A DNA stretch of 64,000 nucleotides from an uncultured Pseudoteredinibacter sp. (GTDB taxonomy: Bacteria; Pseudomonadota; Gammaproteobacteria; Pseudomonadales; Cellvibrionaceae): assembly GCF_947500695.1 (NCBI RefSeq), contig NZ_CANMSS010000016.1, positions 19,072 through 83,071 on the forward strand. The letters run 5' to 3'. Of this stretch, positions 52,586 through 60,978 are shown piece by piece. The notes beneath the pieces were generated by a model. That model had not been told where the DNA came from. It was given only the letters and a program-made list of their open reading frames with translations, and did not search any database. The translations under genes were made by a program, and so were the position numbers. How positions within the stretch are numbered: position 1 is the stretch's first letter; each line of letters begins with the position of its first letter.

Positions 52586-53537
52586 GCAGCATTGGTCAGA
52601 ATTACGAGAAGCTGGCGCCTTAAGCGGTATACGCTTTATGTTTTTTGTCTACAAGCACCTGGGCCGGCTGCCATTTAAACTGGTTCTATATCCAGTTATT
52701 TTATATTTTTATGTCAGGCGAGCAGAAGCCCGCAACGCCTCGTACCAGTACCTAAAACTACTATCTGAATTTGGCAGTGATATCCAAGCAAGTAAACTAC
52801 TAAGCTTTAGGCACTTCTTGGAATTTGGAGAAAGCCTGCTAGATAAGTTGGCTGTATGGCAAGGTGATATATCTTTAGAGGACATACTTTTCCATCCTAG
52901 GGAAGAGTTTTTAGACTATTGCGCAAAAGGCAAAGGGGGAGTTTTGATAGGCTCTCACTTAGGTAACTTGGAAATTTGTCGTGCACTGTCACTTCAGCAA
53001 AAAAACACTCGCATTAACGTCCTGATGCACACCTCTCACGCAGAAAACTTCAACAAGCTTCTCAAACAGTTAGGCAGCGAACAAATCAGTATCATCCAAG
53101 TTAACAGCATCAACCCTGCAACCGCCATGATGCTCAAAGAAAAAATCGAGCAAGGTGAGTTCATTGTACTAACTGGAGATCGAACTCCCCCTACCGGAGA
53201 AAAAAACAGCGCCCCGGTCAACTTTCTCGGCCAACAAGCAGATTTTCCAAACGGCCCATTTATTCTAGCTTCGCTACTAAAATGTCCTGTCTTTACAATA
53301 TTTTGTTTTCGCAGTCGAACCCCCAATTACCGCTATGAAATATTCCTAGATAAATTCTCAGATCAACTCTTAATATCAAGAAAAGATCGGCATTCTAGTT
53401 TAGCACTGCACAGACAGCGTTTTGCTGATATTGTGGCCAGCTTTTGCTATAAATTTCCACTGCAATGGTATAACTTCTATTCTCTTTGGCAAACCGATGG
53501 AAATAACACGAACTCCAATACTAGCGAGGAGGATTAG
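52578..53537 (+). CDS. LpxL-like acyltransferase (second half of an ApeJ-type pair)
   Basis: Starting at ATG 52578 (GTG 52566 is possible) the protein has 319 residues of the lipid A lauroyl/lysophospholipid acyltransferase family. The HxxxxE motif is in GSHLGNLEICR and the second block is LTGDRTPPTGEK, then NGPFILASLLKCPV. It has an N-terminal membrane-associated stretch. It likely transfers the polyene acid to a glycolipid. It corresponds to the acyltransferase half of fused ApeJ proteins. Confidence 0.85.
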   Translation: MDKQHWSELREAGALSGIRFMFFVYKHLGRLPFKLVLYPVILYFYVRRAEARNASYQYLKLLSEFGSDIQASKLLSFRHFLEFGESLLDKLAVWQGDISLEDILFHPREEFLDYCAKGKGGVLIGSHLGNLEICRALSLQQKNTRINVLMHTSHAENFNKLLKQLGSEQISIIQVNSINPATAMMLKEKIEQGEFIVLTGDRTPPTGEKNSAPVNFLGQQADFPNGPFILASLLKCPVFTIFCFRSRTPNYRYEIFLDKFSDQLLISRKDRHSSLALHRQRFADIVASFCYKFPLQWYNFYSLWQTDGNNTNSNTSEED

Positions 53538-53539
53538 CT

Positions 53540-53962
53540 ATGGAAAAGCCAAATAGCCTCAGCATAGAGACCACATTAGAGATACCTTTTCATGATGTTG
53601 ATCTCATGGGTGTAAGCTGGCACGGGCATTACGTAAAATACCTAGAAATAGCGCGCTGCAAGCTACTCGATTCTATCGACTACAACTATATGCAAATGCA
53701 GGAATCAGGTTATGCCTGGCCAGTGATAGACATGAGACTACGCTATGCTAAGCCAGCAAAATTCCAGCAAAAAGTAAAGATTATAGCCACCATTATAGAG
53801 TGGGAGCATCGCCTAAAAATTAGTTATCTTATACGAGACCTTGTCAGCGAAGAGAGGATTACCAAGGCATACACGGTTCAAGTCGCGGTTGACATCAGCA
53901 ACGGAGAAATGCTTTTCGCATCGCCACCAGCACTTATTGATAGGGTAGAAGCTAATTTATGA
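53540..53962 (+). CDS. apeK: Acyl-CoA/ACP thioesterase ApeK (4HBT family)
   Basis: The 140-residue hot-dog protein has FHDVDLMGVSWHGHYVKYLE, with the active-site aspartate of 4-hydroxybenzoyl-CoA-type thioesterases. It could release the finished chain or edit wrong intermediates. Three bases separate it from the upstream gene and it overlaps the next by four (ATGA). Confidence 0.88.
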   Translation: MEKPNSLSIETTLEIPFHDVDLMGVSWHGHYVKYLEIARCKLLDSIDYNYMQMQESGYAWPVIDMRLRYAKPAKFQQKVKIIATIIEWEHRLKISYLIRDLVSEERITKAYTVQVAVDISNGEMLFASPPALIDRVEANL

Positions 53963-54531
53963 CTAGCCCCCAAACCATCTTAGTTTTGCTTGGCTTAATA
54001 CTGTCAAGCATCAGTAATTATGCTCTTGGCTTAGACCCAAAGATTCAGCAGCAGCTTTCCCAAATAGAGTTTGCAAACAAGGGGAATTTCAAACAAGAAA
54101 ACAAGCTGCAAGGAATACCTTTCCCTATTAAATCTAGCGGTCATTATGAGTTTTCATCAGGAACTTTAACTTGGCAAAATAGAAAACCCATTAAAAGCTC
54201 CTTAGTACTTACCGCTGACACCATAGAACAATATGTTGCAGGCGAAAAACGACTCTCCGTCAGTGCTGATGAGCAGCCCATTTTGCGCACTATTAATCAA
54301 CTGTTCCTCACCCTCTTTGATCGAGACTGGAGCAAACTCTCTGAAAGCTTTAAGCTAAAACTCACAAACACCGAAGAGCAGTGGCAGCTGAAACTAACCC
54401 CTAAACAAGAAACCATAGGTGTCGCCATTGAATCTGCCTCGGTATATGGCGATATAAAGATAAGACGTTTCGAGTTCACAAAAAGCAACAAAGATCAGAC
54501 AATGATTTGGTTTACCGATGAAGACAAGTAA
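53959..54531 (+). CDS. apeL: LolA-like periplasmic carrier ApeL
   Basis: The 190-residue exported protein has a signal peptide (about 1-24) and the LolA-type half-barrel pattern: FANKGNFKQENKLQGIPFPI, SSGHYEFSSGTLTWQNRKPI and VTIRRFEFT-like beta strands near the end. It should carry a hydrophobic product or lipoprotein across the periplasm. It overlaps the exporter gene by 14 bases, which supports a joint role in export. Confidence 0.83.
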   Translation: MTSPQTILVLLGLILSSISNYALGLDPKIQQQLSQIEFANKGNFKQENKLQGIPFPIKSSGHYEFSSGTLTWQNRKPIKSSLVLTADTIEQYVAGEKRLSVSADEQPILRTINQLFLTLFDRDWSKLSESFKLKLTNTEEQWQLKLTPKQETIGVAIESASVYGDIKIRRFEFTKSNKDQTMIWFTDEDK

Positions 54532-56833
54532 TGCTCAAAAGCTACTTTTGGCATTCTGGTTACTCATCATCAGCGCCAGCATTGGCATAATAGCCACCAC
54601 CTTAACTAAAGAGAGTCGCTTTGAAAGTAACATTCTGAAGCTGCTACCTTACAACAACACAAGCCCTACAATTCAAGCGGCTGAGACAAAGCTAAACAAC
54701 CTTTTTTCAAGACGAGCCGCACTCATAATCCCAGAAACCCAAGAAAAAGATACTGCAATTGAAAGCGTAAAGCTGATTAAAAGAAAGCTTAATGAAAGCG
54801 GACTCTTTTCAAGCATCATAACAGGCCCAAGTCGCGAATCAATACAGGCTAGTACCAAGTTCTACAATGCGTACCGCTATAGTTTGTTAAGCCCAGCAGA
54901 TAAACAGGCCCTCAAGTCGGATCATAAAGCGTTTATAGATGAAGCCATTATCCAAAGAAATAGTTTGTTTAGCCTTTCCCAAAGCACAAATATTCTAGAA
55001 GACCCAGGCCTCACGTATCAAAATTGGCTTTCTCAGCTAACGAACGGTTCCCAGCTAAAGCTGGATAAAAATGGCTTTTTCGCCCAATCAGAACAAGACA
55101 TATATAGAGTTGTTTTTTTGCAACTAACTGGCTCTCCATTTGAGCAAGACTACCAATCAAAAGTTATTACAGCCATTCAAAACGCAAAACACACTGCCCA
55201 ATTGAGAAACCCTAAACTTGAGGTTTTTCAATCAGGGCTGCTGTTCCACGCACAACACGCCAGCAGTCAAGCCAAGAAAGAGATTAGCACCATAGGCCTT
55301 GGGTCAACGATAGGTGCCGTTATTTTATTGCTATTCGCCTTCCGGTCGGCAAAGCCAATCCTATTAAGCCTTAGCGCAATAGCGTTCGGCTTTTTAGGTG
55401 CTTTAGCTATCTGCCTGATAGTTTTCCACAAAATTCATTTAATAACCTTGGCTTTCGGTGCGAGCTTAATTGGCGTATCGATAGATTATTCGTTTCACTT
55501 TTTTAGCAGCCAACAACGCAATCCAAATAAAATTCTAAAACGAATAGGGCCCGCTCTTGCACTGGCACTGACCTCCTCAGCGATGGCCTACCTTTCGCTA
55601 ACACTTACACCATTCCCAGGTCTTAAACAGATGGGATTATTCTCCGCCGCAGGCCTATCAATATCCTGTTTAACTGTGCTAGCAATATTTCCACTTTTCC
55701 CGCCGGTGCCCCAGAGAACAACACCTAGCATTTTCAATCTCATTCAGAATACCAAAAGACCTAATGCCTATCTTACACTCTTGGTATCCACACTCCTGGC
55801 TGCACTCATTGGATGCATCAAGCCCTGGAACTTTCAAGATGATGTGCGATTACTTAATAGCTCCCCTGAAAAGCTCATCAAAGATGAAAAACTCAGCCAA
55901 GCTTTGATTGGCGGCATGGACAGTAGCAGGTACCTACTCTTCAAGGGGGGCGATTGGGAGTCAATCCTGCAAAAACAAGAAGAACTCCAGCAAGACTTCA
56001 TTCAAATGACTGCCAATAAGAAACTGGGTGGCATTCAATTACTAAGCCAGTATATACCCTCCATACAAAAACAAAGAGAATCCCAAAAAGCTCTGGCCGA
56101 GTATGTATATAACAAAGAATCGCTGAACTATTACTTTGAAAGGTTAGGCCTCCCAGAAAGCGCTGCCGCACATAGCCTTGAACTATATAAGGGGTCAGCG
56201 GCCAATCAACTCAGCTGGTCGGCTTGGTCAAGCTCGCCCATAGCAGAGCTGGCCAGCCATCTCTGGGTAGAAACTTCGAGCAACGAGAAAGCCGCCATAG
56301 CAGCGCTCAAGCCGCCTATTGACCCTCTCTCTCTCTCTGCACTGAATTCAGATCAGGTGCAGTATATTGACAAGGTGTCAAATATCTCACTCATAATGAA
56401 GCAATATCGACTCGAAATCCTTTTACTTTTAGCGCTAAGCTACGGGGTTGTATTACTTATCTTATCCATCCGGTTTAAACAACATGCGCTGTTTATAATT
56501 TTGGTCCCATTGATGTCAACACTTTGCGCCTTCTCATTAATGTCACTAATGGGTATATCCCTTAATATCTTTAGTGTTCTAGCAAGCCTGCTGGTATTAG
56601 GGATAGGCCTAGACATGGGAATAGTACTTAGAGAAGAGTCGTACAGCAGGCACGCTTGGCAAACAATTAGCCTATCCGCATGCACAACGTTATTAGCATT
56701 TGGGCTTCTTAGCTTGAGCGAAACTCCGGTGCTCTATCACTTTGGGCTAACCATTTTACTCGGCATAACTTTTAACTGGTTTTTCAGCTGGTCCTTGTCG
56801 GCTAAGCAGCACAGCAGAGAATACACGTCATGA
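54518..56833 (+). CDS. apeM: MMPL/RND family exporter ApeM
   Basis: The 771-residue inner membrane protein has a first helix at about 8-28, a large periplasmic domain, five more helices (about 255-395), a second periplasmic domain and a final set of helices (about 628-765). This two-half layout is that of MMPL/HpnN lipid exporters. Typical sequence is LIGVSIDYSFHFFSSQQR, with the proton-relay Asp, and its counterpart VLGIGLDMGIVLREE. It probably moves the polyene lipid out of the inner membrane toward ApeL. Confidence 0.9.
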   Translation: MKTSNAQKLLLAFWLLIISASIGIIATTLTKESRFESNILKLLPYNNTSPTIQAAETKLNNLFSRRAALIIPETQEKDTAIESVKLIKRKLNESGLFSSIITGPSRESIQASTKFYNAYRYSLLSPADKQALKSDHKAFIDEAIIQRNSLFSLSQSTNILEDPGLTYQNWLSQLTNGSQLKLDKNGFFAQSEQDIYRVVFLQLTGSPFEQDYQSKVITAIQNAKHTAQLRNPKLEVFQSGLLFHAQHASSQAKKEISTIGLGSTIGAVILLLFAFRSAKPILLSLSAIAFGFLGALAICLIVFHKIHLITLAFGASLIGVSIDYSFHFFSSQQRNPNKILKRIGPALALALTSSAMAYLSLTLTPFPGLKQMGLFSAAGLSISCLTVLAIFPLFPPVPQRTTPSIFNLIQNTKRPNAYLTLLVSTLLAALIGCIKPWNFQDDVRLLNSSPEKLIKDEKLSQALIGGMDSSRYLLFKGGDWESILQKQEELQQDFIQMTANKKLGGIQLLSQYIPSIQKQRESQKALAEYVYNKESLNYYFERLGLPESAAAHSLELYKGSAANQLSWSAWSSSPIAELASHLWVETSSNEKAAIAALKPPIDPLSLSALNSDQVQYIDKVSNISLIMKQYRLEILLLLALSYGVVLLILSIRFKQHALFIILVPLMSTLCAFSLMSLMGISLNIFSVLASLLVLGIGLDMGIVLREESYSRHAWQTISLSACTTLLAFGLLSLSETPVLYHFGLTILLGITFNWFFSWSLSAKQHSREYTS

Positions 56834-58068
56834 AAAATATAGACCGCCTGGAAGCGGATGTGATTATTATAGGTGCAGGCCCTTCAGGAGCAATTGCGGC
56901 AGCACAACTTTGCAATAAAGGGCACAATGTCATCGTACTTGAAAAACAGCATTTCCCTCGATTCTCTATTGGTGAAAGCCTTCTACCACAATGCATGTCT
57001 TTTATTGAGTCCAGCGGAATGCTAACGGCGGTCGAAGATGCTGGGTTCCAGTTTAAGAACGGCGCCGCTTTTCGCCTTGGGGATCAATACACTGAGTTTG
57101 ATTTTACTGAGAAATTTTCGCCTGGCTGGGGCACCACATTTCAAGTTCCGCGAGGAGAATTCGACCACATTCTAGCTCAACAAGCAGAGCAAGCCGGTGC
57201 TAAAGTTTATTACGGCCATGAAATCACAGCGGTAAGCACTGGAGCTAACCCATTCTTAACCGTACAGACTGAAGGCGGCGAGAGATATACCGCAGCTGCA
57301 AAGTTTATCTTAGATGCCAGCGGTTTTGGGCGAGTGATCCCACGCCTTTTAGATTTAGAAAGCCCATCTAACTTTCCTGTACGCAAGGCAATTTTTACCC
57401 ACATAGAAGATAACATTCAACGTGGGCTTGAACGCAACAAAATCCTAATCACCGTACACCCAAAGTACAAGGATGTTTGGTACTGGTTAATTCCTTTTTC
57501 TAATGGTCGTTGCTCAATAGGAGTTGTAGCCACCCCTGAATTTCTCGACCCTCTACCTGGCACATGCTCTGAAAAACTACAGCAGTTATGCAATGAAGAC
57601 CCAGCCTTAAAGGAGCTCCTACAATCCAGCAGTTGGGATACAAGAGTCCAAGAAATTTGCGGTTATTCCTGCGACGTAAAATCACTTTGGGGGGAGGGTT
57701 TCGCCTTGCTTGGCAATGCTGGCGAGTTCCTAGATCCGGTTTTTTCCTCTGGCGTTACTATAGCAATGAAATCGGCGAGCTTAGCCGTTCCAATCTTAGA
57801 TAGACAGCTGCACGGAGAAACTGTTTGCTGGGAAAGTGAATACTCAGAGCCCCTAAAGCAAGGGGTAAATACTTTTAGAACTTTTGTCGAAGCTTGGTAC
57901 GACGGTCGTTTTCAAGATGTTATTTTCTCCAAAAACCAGTCTAAGCCGATTCGAGACATGATAAGTTCGATACTTGCCGGCTACGCCTGGGACCTAAAGA
58001 ATCCTTATGTAAAAGACAGCGAGAGACGATTAAATGTTTTGGTGGAAACTTGTAGGCAAGCTATTTAG
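56830..58068 (+). CDS. Flavin-dependent halogenase-like oxidoreductase
   Basis: The 412-residue enzyme has the FAD motif G15-A-G-P-S-G20, the segment FPRFSIGESLLPQ (42-54), a lysine at K76 in GFQFKNGAAF, which aligns by position with the catalytic lysine of flavin halogenases, and WYWLIP at 217-222, the WxWxIP motif that marks halogenases and is absent from monooxygenases. It is coupled to the exporter gene (ATGA) and overlaps the next gene by 35 bases. In xanthomonadin pigment clusters a similar gene goes with bromination. A hydroxylase or reductase role cannot be excluded. It needs reduced FAD from a reductase that is not in the window. Confidence 0.72.
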   Translation: MKNIDRLEADVIIIGAGPSGAIAAAQLCNKGHNVIVLEKQHFPRFSIGESLLPQCMSFIESSGMLTAVEDAGFQFKNGAAFRLGDQYTEFDFTEKFSPGWGTTFQVPRGEFDHILAQQAEQAGAKVYYGHEITAVSTGANPFLTVQTEGGERYTAAAKFILDASGFGRVIPRLLDLESPSNFPVRKAIFTHIEDNIQRGLERNKILITVHPKYKDVWYWLIPFSNGRCSIGVVATPEFLDPLPGTCSEKLQQLCNEDPALKELLQSSSWDTRVQEICGYSCDVKSLWGEGFALLGNAGEFLDPVFSSGVTIAMKSASLAVPILDRQLHGETVCWESEYSEPLKQGVNTFRTFVEAWYDGRFQDVIFSKNQSKPIRDMISSILAGYAWDLKNPYVKDSERRLNVLVETCRQAI

Positions 58069-58606
58069 TCTTGTCACTACCCTAAGCCTAATAGCTTGTA
58101 CGCACACCTCTTTGCTGCAAACAGCTCAACTCCCACTTTTGCCGGCCGATAGTTGGAATGCTAAATTCCAACTGAATCAGTCTATAACTATTAGCGGGAA
58201 AGATGGTGCCCTACTGCTCGCATTAGTTAAGAAAGAGGACAGTCTGGAAGTCACAATCCTCAATAATTTAGGCCAACGACTCGTTCAGTTAAGTCATACC
58301 GGCCTGGGTGTTCGATTGACAAAGCACTGGCCAGATATCACGCTCCCAGCTGATGCCATTACTAGGCAGCTACAAGCCTCACTTTGGCCTATTGACATTT
58401 TAACCCAATTCTACAGTGAAGGATGGTCAGTAAAGGAGTCAAAATGCCAAAGAGATATCTCCTATCGCCAAGATTTGATTCTTACGGTAAATTATTGCGC
58501 TTATGCAGAAGGTAGCACATCACAAAGGCTGCTTGGTGCGAGAATTGAAGACCATAAAAGTGGCCTTTCAATTGATATTGAAACTCACGAGCTAACACCG
58601 TTATGA
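58034..58606 (+). CDS. apeN: DUF3261-type lipoprotein ApeN
   Basis: The 190-residue protein has a signal sequence ending in the lipobox LIAC (Cys at about 22), so it is a lipoprotein. The mature part is beta-rich (SITISGKDGALLLALVKKED, LEVTILNNLGQRLVQLSHTG). LolB-like folding has been suggested for this family, fitting the LolA-like protein encoded nearby. It probably receives the product at the outer membrane. Confidence 0.82.
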   Translation: MFWWKLVGKLFSLVTTLSLIACTHTSLLQTAQLPLLPADSWNAKFQLNQSITISGKDGALLLALVKKEDSLEVTILNNLGQRLVQLSHTGLGVRLTKHWPDITLPADAITRQLQASLWPIDILTQFYSEGWSVKESKCQRDISYRQDLILTVNYCAYAEGSTSQRLLGARIEDHKSGLSIDIETHELTPL

Positions 58607-59784
58607 ATAAGCAGACAGGCTACCTTTCAAAACCAGGTATGGTTTGTGCGCTTGGAGCAAATAGAGAAGAGATTTCTAAGCAGCTATTTTCTGACAGCCC
58701 CAAAGGATTGAAAGCTGAACACAAGCTTCATGGAACAGACGACGCTCCCTCTGGCAAGGTGCGCACAGAATTGCCTAGTACTGAACACTTACCTGCCCCT
58801 CACCGCACTAGGAATAACCGGCTGCTACTAAGTGCCGCCCTTCAAATTCAACACGACTTGAATCAAGCCATCAATCGTTATGGAAAATCTAGAATCGCGG
58901 TAATTGTAGGCACAAGTACATCCGGAATTGCCGAAGCTGAGGAAGCTATTTCTCAAAAATTCAAAAACGGAAAGTGGCCTAACTCGTTCGACTATAAACA
59001 ACAAGAAATAGGCGCGCCCGCTCAATTTCTTGCTGACCATTTCGAGCTCGGTGGCCCGAGCTATACTATCTCTACGGCCTGCTCATCTGGAGCAAAGGCA
59101 CTGGCAAGTGCTAGGCGGCTCCTCAATGCTAATGTGTGCGATGCCGTAATCTGTGGAGGTGCCGACAGTCTTTGCGAGCTAACACAGCAAGGCTTTGCAT
59201 CTTTAGGTGCTGTAAGCGGTGAAATCTGCCAACCCTTCAGCCAAAACCGCAATGGCATCAATATTGGCGAAGGGGCTTGTTTGTTTTTAATGAGCCGAGA
59301 ACCTAGCTTGATTGCTTTAGCTGGAGTTGGGGAAAGTTCTGATGCTCATCACATTTCCGCTCCTCAGCCAGAGGGCACAGGAGCCGAAGCCGCTATGCGA
59401 AAAGCGTTACAGGACGCAGGAAAGAACGCCGCTGATATTGATTACCTAAATCTCCACGGTACTGGGACAGAACAAAATGATAAGATGGAGAGCTTAGCAA
59501 CCGCCCGAGTCATTGGCGACCAGTGTCCATGCAGTTCAACCAAAGCTCTGACTGGACACACTCTGGGGGCAGCAGGTGCGCTAGAAGCCGGCTTCTGCTA
59601 CTTAAGTCTTGAACATAATATGCTTCCAGCCCAACTAGGCGACCACCAGTGGGACCCCAACTTGCCTTCACTAAATTGGCTAAAAGCAGTAAAGAAAGGC
59701 AGCAAGGTCGATAACGTGATGAGCAACTCTTTTGCTTTTGGTGGAAACAACATCAGCCTGGTTTTATCAAAATCCTTAGGCTAA
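58603..59784 (+). CDS. apeO: Beta-ketoacyl-ACP synthase ApeO
   Basis: The 393-residue thiolase-fold enzyme keeps the full catalytic triad: C160 in STACSSGAKAL, His in NLHGTGTEQND and His in ALTGHTLGAAGALE. It performs chain elongation by decarboxylative condensation and, in characterised systems, works as a dimer with the chain-length factor ApeC. It overlaps the lipoprotein gene by four bases. Confidence 0.92.
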   Translation: MNKQTGYLSKPGMVCALGANREEISKQLFSDSPKGLKAEHKLHGTDDAPSGKVRTELPSTEHLPAPHRTRNNRLLLSAALQIQHDLNQAINRYGKSRIAVIVGTSTSGIAEAEEAISQKFKNGKWPNSFDYKQQEIGAPAQFLADHFELGGPSYTISTACSSGAKALASARRLLNANVCDAVICGGADSLCELTQQGFASLGAVSGEICQPFSQNRNGINIGEGACLFLMSREPSLIALAGVGESSDAHHISAPQPEGTGAEAAMRKALQDAGKNAADIDYLNLHGTGTEQNDKMESLATARVIGDQCPCSSTKALTGHTLGAAGALEAGFCYLSLEHNMLPAQLGDHQWDPNLPSLNWLKAVKKGSKVDNVMSNSFAFGGNNISLVLSKSLG

Positions 59785-59800
59785 ACAAACATAGATAAAC

Positions 59801-60256
59801 ATGTATACGATAGAACAACTAATAAGTCATAGGGGCATAATGAGCCTTCTTGACGAGGTAACTTACTCTCAAGACAAGCAGCTGAGAGCTAGGGCTACAG
59901 TAAAAGCAGACAACCCTTTTTTAGTTGACGGCCATTTACCTATTTGGGTAGGCATAGAATACATGGCACAAGCTGTTGCCGCCTACGCGGGCTTAGATGC
60001 ACTAAAAAAAGGCGAAGAAGTGAAGCTAGGTTTTTTAGTAGGCACCCGCAAATACAAAAGCCAGGGAACCAAACTTGCTATTGGCAGTAAAATCAAGATC
60101 AGCATTGAAGAGTCCCTGTGGGGTGAAAATGGCCTGGGAGCCTTCCAGTGCGAACTCCAAGGGGAAGACCCTAGCGGCCACCGCTGCACCGCACAAGCCA
60201 GCTTAAATGTGTACCAACCAAACAGCATAGAAGACATTATAAAGGGGGGAATGTGA
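59801..60256 (+). CDS. apeP: 3-hydroxyacyl-ACP dehydratase partner ApeP
   Basis: The 151-residue hot-dog protein has H45 in FLVDGHLPIWVGIEYMAQ and E53, corresponding to the active-site pair of FabA/FabZ types. In studied systems it forms one dehydratase complex with ApeI. It is followed by the reductase gene with a GTGA overlap. Confidence 0.9.
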   Translation: MYTIEQLISHRGIMSLLDEVTYSQDKQLRARATVKADNPFLVDGHLPIWVGIEYMAQAVAAYAGLDALKKGEEVKLGFLVGTRKYKSQGTKLAIGSKIKISIEESLWGENGLGAFQCELQGEDPSGHRCTAQASLNVYQPNSIEDIIKGGM

Positions 60257-60978
60257 GTAACACAGTTCTCATAACGGGATCTAGCCGCGGCATTGGTAGG
60301 GCCGTAGCCTTGATGGCCGCGCAACATGGATTTGATATCGTTCTTCATTGTCGACGTAACGTTACCGCAGCAAATGAAGTCGCCGAAGAAATTATTAAAA
60401 TTGGACGAGATGTCCGTGTACTGAGTTTTGATATTGCAAATCGTGAGGAATGCCGAGAGTTACTTGAGCGAGATGTTGAAACTCATGGCGCATACTATGG
60501 CGTAGTCTGCAATGCAGGCATCGCCAAAGATAATGCCTTCCCAGCCATGCCTGAGAATGAGTGGGATGAGGTAATTCACACCAATCTCGACTCATTTTAC
60601 AACGTATTGAACCCACTAATTATGCCGATGGTTCGGCGACGAAAAGCAGGACGAATAGTAACTCTTTCTTCTGTATCTGGCATATCTGGTAATCGCGGCC
60701 AAGTTAATTACAGCGCATCAAAAGCTGGAATCATTGGCGCAACCAAGGCTCTAGCAATTGAACTTGCTAAACGCAAAATCACAGTGAACTGCGTAGCCCC
60801 GGGTCTCATCGAAACCGACATGGTTGAAGAGGCGCCACTAACAGAAGCGTTAAAACTCATTCCTGCCCAACGTGTTGGACAACCTGAAGAAGTAGCAGCT
60901 GCAGTTTGCTTTTTATTATCAGAAAGTGCTTCTTACATTACCCGACAAGTAATCTCGGTGAATGGAGGCATGGTCTGA
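60253..60978 (+). CDS. apeQ: 3-ketoacyl-ACP reductase ApeQ (FabG family)
   Basis: The 241-residue short-chain dehydrogenase starts at GTG 60253. It has the cofactor motif TGSSRGIGRAVA, NAGIAK, the catalytic Ser in SSVSGISGNRG and the YSASK motif, and a C-terminus NGGMV. It reduces the 3-keto group with NADPH in each cycle. Its stop shares a base with the next start (TGATG). Confidence 0.93.
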   Translation: MSNTVLITGSSRGIGRAVALMAAQHGFDIVLHCRRNVTAANEVAEEIIKIGRDVRVLSFDIANREECRELLERDVETHGAYYGVVCNAGIAKDNAFPAMPENEWDEVIHTNLDSFYNVLNPLIMPMVRRRKAGRIVTLSSVSGISGNRGQVNYSASKAGIIGATKALAIELAKRKITVNCVAPGLIETDMVEEAPLTEALKLIPAQRVGQPEEVAAAVCFLLSESASYITRQVISVNGGMV

